DNA of 8,699 bases from JBFGFG01 sp041627475 (GTDB lineage Bacteria; Actinomycetota; Nitriliruptoria; Nitriliruptorales; Nitriliruptoraceae), in contig JBFKQZ010000128.1 in NCBI GenBank assembly GCA_041627475.1, forward strand, positions 1-8,699, read 5' to 3'. Below are positions 5,810 through 8,699 of this stretch, piece by piece. How positions within the stretch are numbered: the first letter of the stretch is position 1; each line of letters begins with the position of its first letter. Made by a program: the position numbers and the translations under genes. The notes under the pieces are model-generated. The model was not told the DNA's origin, did not search any database, and was given only the letters and a program-made list of their open reading frames with translations.

Positions 5810-8383
5810 TTGCGTTCCCGCCTCCCAGCGTCCGTCGCAGCCGTCAGCCTGCTGGCGACGCTCGTCGCCAGTCCCGCTGCCGCCACCACGCCGGTCGTGG
5901 CAGCCGCCCTCACCGACGACAGCGACAGCAACGTCATCTCGTTCGTCAACGAGGACGCTGACGCCAACGACACGAGCGGCGACGCCTTTGCCGTCGTCCG
6001 GCGACCCGACGACGACGCGACGACGCCCTGGGCCATCCTCGACGACTCGCTGACGATCTTCCCCGGCGACGAACAGGGCATCGTCGACGAGACCGACACG
6101 GCACCGTTCCTTGCCGCGGTCGACACGGACACCGACGCCACGGCGACGTGGGCGCTGGACGTGAGCGGCGTCACCGGCCCGCTGTTCGTCAACGTCGACC
6201 TGGCAGCGATGGGTGACTTCGAGGCCTCCGACGTGATGGAGGTTCGTGCGGCGGTGGACGGCGGCGATGCGATCATCGCAACCGCCACGATCGACGAGGC
6301 AGGCAGCCGCACCTACACGCTGGCCGATGGTGACTCGTTCGTCCTCAATGACCCAGCGAACGTCGGAAGCGAGCCGAGCGTCCCGCTCACCGCCGACTTC
6401 ACGACGGTCTCGCTGCCAGTACCCGCAGGCGACACGCTCGCGGTGACCGTGGTGGCGAACCTGAACAGCGGCGGCGAGACGTTCGCCGCGCGCAACATCG
6501 TGGTGACCGCCGAGGCGCTGGGTCCGGTCGTCGCGACCGCGCCGCCGCCACCGCCGCCTGCCACGTGCACGACCGCCGACGAGGACCTCACGCTCATCAG
6601 CGAGGTGCAGGGCAGCAACCCTGACCCGGACGCGCGCTGGGACTCTCCGCTCGACAGGCAGGAGGTCACGATCCGTGGCGTCGTCACGCTCGCTGACGAC
6701 GACCTGGACGGTTACTTCGTGCAGGAGGAGCCGGTCGACGACGACGGTGACCCGACCACCTCGGAGGGCCTGTTCGTCTTCGACCGTCGGGAACTCCCCG
6801 TCGAGGGACAGACCGTGGAGCTCACCGGCACCGTGACGGCGTTCTTCGGCCTGACCCAGCTGTCGTTCCCAGACACCGAGGTGTGTGCTACCGAGCTCGT
6901 CACGATCGCGCCGACCTCGCTCCAGCTCCCGCTCGACCGGCAGGGCCGCGAGAACCTCGAGGGGATGCTCGTCACCAACGGACAGGACCTGCAGGTGACG
7001 GGGCTGTTCACCGCCTACCGGTTCGGTGAGCTCGGCCTCGCGCTCGACGGGCCGCTCATCCAGCCCACCTCCGTGTTCGCACCCGGCGACGACGCTGCGG
7101 CGCTCGCGGACGACAACGCTGACCGCCTCCTGAAGGTCAACGACCGCAACGAGGCCTTCGGGCAGTGGAACCCGTACCCGTGGGAGCGCTTCGACGAGGG
7201 GCTCTCGGCCGGGGACACCTTCCCCGCCGGCCGCGTCGTCGGCGCGCTCGGCTACTCGTTCGGTGACTTCAAGATCGAGCCCGTCGACAACGAGGTCGGC
7301 GACCCGTCCGCTCGCATCTTCTTCCCCGAGTCCGACGACACCGACGTCCGGCAGCCGGCGCCCGCGCTGGCCGACGGCAACGACGTCGTCGCCTTCAACG
7401 TCCTGAACTACTTCAACGACTTCGACGGCCGTGGCGCGCGCAACGCCGACCAGTTCGCCGACCAGACGGCGAAGATCGTCGACGCCATCACCGCGATGGA
7501 CGCCGCCGTCCTCGGGCTCGTCGAGCTCGAGAACGACTACGGCGACCACTACGACGACGACCCGGGCACTGTGCCGTCGGTGCAGACGCTCGTCGGCGCG
7601 CTGAACGACGCCACGGCGCCCGGCACCTACGACTGGGTCGTCCCGGACGAGGACATCCTCATCGACGGTGGTCTCGGTCCCGACGCGATCGCTCAGGGTC
7701 TGATCTACCAGCCCGCGAAGGCGGAGCCGGTCGGACCCGCCGCGACCTTCGACATCGACGCCCTGCTCTCCGGCGACAGCGACAACAACCGCTGGCCTCT
7801 CGCCCAGACCTTCAAGCTCGACGGCGAGTTCATCGAGGTCGTCGTCAACCACTTCAAGTCCAAGGGATCCCCGTGCACCGACACGGCCGGTCCGGGCTTC
7901 GCGTTCGGGGACGACGTCGGCAGCGACCTGACCGGCAACTGCAACCTCACCCGCGTGTACGCCGCCGAACGGCTCGTCGAGTGGGTGGCCGGCGGCGCGA
8001 CGGGCTTCCCGACGAACGACACGCTGCTCGTCGGTGACTTCAACGCCTACGAGGAGGAGGCACCGATCGAGACGCTCGTCGAGGCCGGGTTCACCGATCT
8101 CGTCGAGGAACTCGGCAACGACGCGTTCACGTACAAGTTCGACGGCCGCTTCGGGCGGCTCGACTACGCGTTCGCGTCGCCGTCGCTGCTCCCGAAGGTC
8201 ACCGACGCCGCCGTCTGGCAGGCCAACAGCCGTGAGCCGGTCGGGTTCCTCTACTACAACGACCCGATCGACCTGACGGCGTACGCGTCGTCGGACCACG
8301 ACCCGGTGATCGTGTCGCTGGTCTCCGACGGCGTCAACGGCGCCGACGGCCGCGGGCAGGGCAAGGCACGCGGACGCCGCTGA
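5810..8383 (+). CDS. secreted ExeM/NucH-family endonuclease (EEP fold) with N-terminal beta-domain
   Basis: This is an extracellular nuclease of 857 residues. Residues 1-25 are a Sec signal peptide (MRSR, hydrophobic core, AAA cleavage site). Residues about 30-240 form an Asp-rich, beta-type domain ending in a LNSGGETFAARNIVV strand. A PPPPPP linker (245-250) follows, then an OB-like domain (about 260-365; LISEVQGSN, DGYFVQEE, GLTQLSF). An intermediate segment contains LEGMLV and FGELGLAL. The EEP catalytic domain spans about 525-840, with FNVLNYF (N530/N533), VELEND (E572/E574), VVNHFKSKGS (H681), VGDFNAY (D743, N745), LDYAF (D785) and SSDHDPV (D829, H830). All catalytic positions are intact. 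Cys253/359 and Cys689/711 may form two disulfides. No sortase or membrane anchor is seen; the C-terminus is a short basic tail. Relatives degrade extracellular DNA/RNA. TTG at 5810 is chosen for AGGAG 7 nt upstream and the signal peptide that follows directly. Confidence 0.93.
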   Translation: MRSRLPASVAAVSLLATLVASPAAATTPVVAAALTDDSDSNVISFVNEDADANDTSGDAFAVVRRPDDDATTPWAILDDSLTIFPGDEQGIVDETDTAPFLAAVDTDTDATATWALDVSGVTGPLFVNVDLAAMGDFEASDVMEVRAAVDGGDAIIATATIDEAGSRTYTLADGDSFVLNDPANVGSEPSVPLTADFTTVSLPVPAGDTLAVTVVANLNSGGETFAARNIVVTAEALGPVVATAPPPPPPATCTTADEDLTLISEVQGSNPDPDARWDSPLDRQEVTIRGVVTLADDDLDGYFVQEEPVDDDGDPTTSEGLFVFDRRELPVEGQTVELTGTVTAFFGLTQLSFPDTEVCATELVTIAPTSLQLPLDRQGRENLEGMLVTNGQDLQVTGLFTAYRFGELGLALDGPLIQPTSVFAPGDDAAALADDNADRLLKVNDRNEAFGQWNPYPWERFDEGLSAGDTFPAGRVVGALGYSFGDFKIEPVDNEVGDPSARIFFPESDDTDVRQPAPALADGNDVVAFNVLNYFNDFDGRGARNADQFADQTAKIVDAITAMDAAVLGLVELENDYGDHYDDDPGTVPSVQTLVGALNDATAPGTYDWVVPDEDILIDGGLGPDAIAQGLIYQPAKAEPVGPAATFDIDALLSGDSDNNRWPLAQTFKLDGEFIEVVVNHFKSKGSPCTDTAGPGFAFGDDVGSDLTGNCNLTRVYAAERLVEWVAGGATGFPTNDTLLVGDFNAYEEEAPIETLVEAGFTDLVEELGNDAFTYKFDGRFGRLDYAFASPSLLPKVTDAAVWQANSREPVGFLYYNDPIDLTAYASSDHDPVIVSLVSDGVNGADGRGQGKARGRR

Positions 8384-8402
8384 TCCTCACTGCACGACCG
8401 AC

Positions 8403-8429
8403 CGGACCCCGCCCCCGTGGCGGGGTCCG
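8403..8429 (+). terminator. GC-rich hairpin terminator after the nuclease gene
   Basis: A perfect 11-bp stem, CGGACCCCGCC (8403-8413) with GGCGGGGTCCG (8419-8429), closes the loop CCCGT. It begins 20 nt after the TGA of the nuclease gene and has no U-tract. Such U-less hairpins are common at transcript ends in high-GC actinobacteria. Being symmetrical, it could also act on transcripts of the convergent gene at 8580-8699. Confidence 0.8.
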
Positions 8430-8495
8430 TCCGTACGCGGTGGCGCGACAGACGCGGGACGGGGCACTGGACGGGCGGGCCACACCGAACTGTGC

Positions 8496-8562
8496 GCATG
8501 CGCGGACTTCCGGGAGTCCTGCCGGCCCATCCGACGAAAGCATGCGCGGACGCGCACTTCCG
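8496..8562. repeat. direct repeat pair with an imperfect palindrome, convergent intergenic region
   Basis: GCATGCGCGGAC occurs at 8496-8507 and again at 8540-8551. Each copy overlaps or is followed by ACTTCCG (8506-8512 and 8556-8562), so the second copy is the first with a six-base insertion. The first copy also contributes to an imperfect palindrome, GGACTTCCGGGAGTCC (8504-8519), with seven of eight positions paired. The pair lies in the 196-bp gap between two convergent gene ends. It could be a second bidirectional terminator region, a decayed repetitive element, or chance in GC-rich sequence. Apart from this pair and the hairpin at 8403-8429, I see nothing in 8384-8579. Confidence 0.45.
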
Positions 8563-8579
8563 TCAGCACCAGCGCGAGC

Positions 8580-8699
8580 TCAGGCGTCGGCGATGCGGTC
8601 GCGCCACGACTGGACCCAGGCGGCCGCGTCGCGGAAGTCGTCGTCGTCGCTGTGGCCGAACTGCGGCCCGTCGTGCGGCGGTTCCCCGAGCCGTGGGTA
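8580..8699 (-). CDS. unrecognised protein, C-terminal fragment
   Basis: On the minus strand a frame is open from the right edge of the window to a TGA at 8582-8580, giving 39 residues that end in WRDRIADA. About 37 of 39 codons end in G or C, like the confident genes here, which supports real coding. The visible part has an acidic DDDD stretch and a C-terminal amphipathic segment with two Trp. I do not recognise the family. It converges on the nuclease gene, with the terminator hairpin and the repeat pair between them. Confidence 0.6.
   Translation of the reverse strand, partial: YPRLGEPPHDGPQFGHSDDDDFRDAAAWVQSWRDRIADA

Noticed and set aside
5744..8299. A very long open frame on the minus strand, antisense to the secreted nuclease gene.
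   Set aside because: It mirrors the GC-biased codons of the plus-strand gene. Its product is low-complexity Arg/Val/Glu/Asp sequence without recognisable motifs, while the plus strand has a signal peptide, a ribosome site and intact catalytic motifs.
1..8699. CRISPR array, insertion sequence, phage, toxin-antitoxin or defence system.
   Set aside because: I see no regularly spaced repeats, inverted-repeat-bounded transposase, integrase or defence-like domain. Gene content is housekeeping, membrane and secreted-enzyme functions, with uniform codon use.

Overview
This is a high-GC window with almost every codon ending in G or C, frequent GTG/TTG starts, and putative -10 elements of the form TAGNNT. 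That points to an actinobacterium. A deep-branching, possibly marine or saline-adapted lineage such as the Nitriliruptoria would fit the very Asp/Glu-rich secreted protein, but this placement is inference. The window is mostly ordinary chromosomal gene content. I see no CRISPR array, insertion sequence, phage gene or obvious defence cassette.

Layout from left to right. (1) 2-310 (+): the C-terminal end of a YihY/BrkB-type inner-membrane protein. (2) 332-416 (-): tRNA-Ser with anticodon UGA. (3) 470-2627 (+): an overlapping two-gene operon of bacterial PH-domain (DUF304) membrane proteins, arranged like YdbS/YdbT of Bacillus. (4) 2632-3897 (-): seryl-tRNA synthetase, serS, ending 4 bp from the end of the ydbT-like gene. 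(5) 3949-4656 (-): a MiaE-type di-iron tRNA hydroxylase upstream of serS on the same strand. (6) 4679-5698 (+): a divergent SMP-30/strictosidine-synthase-like beta-propeller protein. (7) 5810-8383 (+): a large secreted nuclease of the ExeM/NucH family, with a signal peptide, an N-terminal beta-rich domain, an OB-like domain and an endonuclease/exonuclease/phosphatase (EEP) catalytic domain. A GC-rich hairpin terminator follows it. (8) 8580-8699 (-): the C-terminal end of an unrecognised protein.

How the genes may work together. The clearest theme is tRNA-Ser biology. SerRS charges tRNA-Ser. The tRNA-Ser(UGA) here carries A36-A37-A38, the signature for isopentenylation of A37, and MiaE hydroxylates that modification. 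All three lie on the minus strand within 4.3 kb. The PH-domain pair is predicted to form a membrane complex of unknown biochemical role. The secreted nuclease probably scavenges or clears extracellular DNA/RNA.

Regulatory sequence is compact. TAGNNT or related hexamers sit at plausible distances upstream of most transcription units, and a strong hairpin lies in the predicted 5' UTR of the nuclease gene just before its ribosome-binding site. All promoter calls come from reading the sequence and are tentative.
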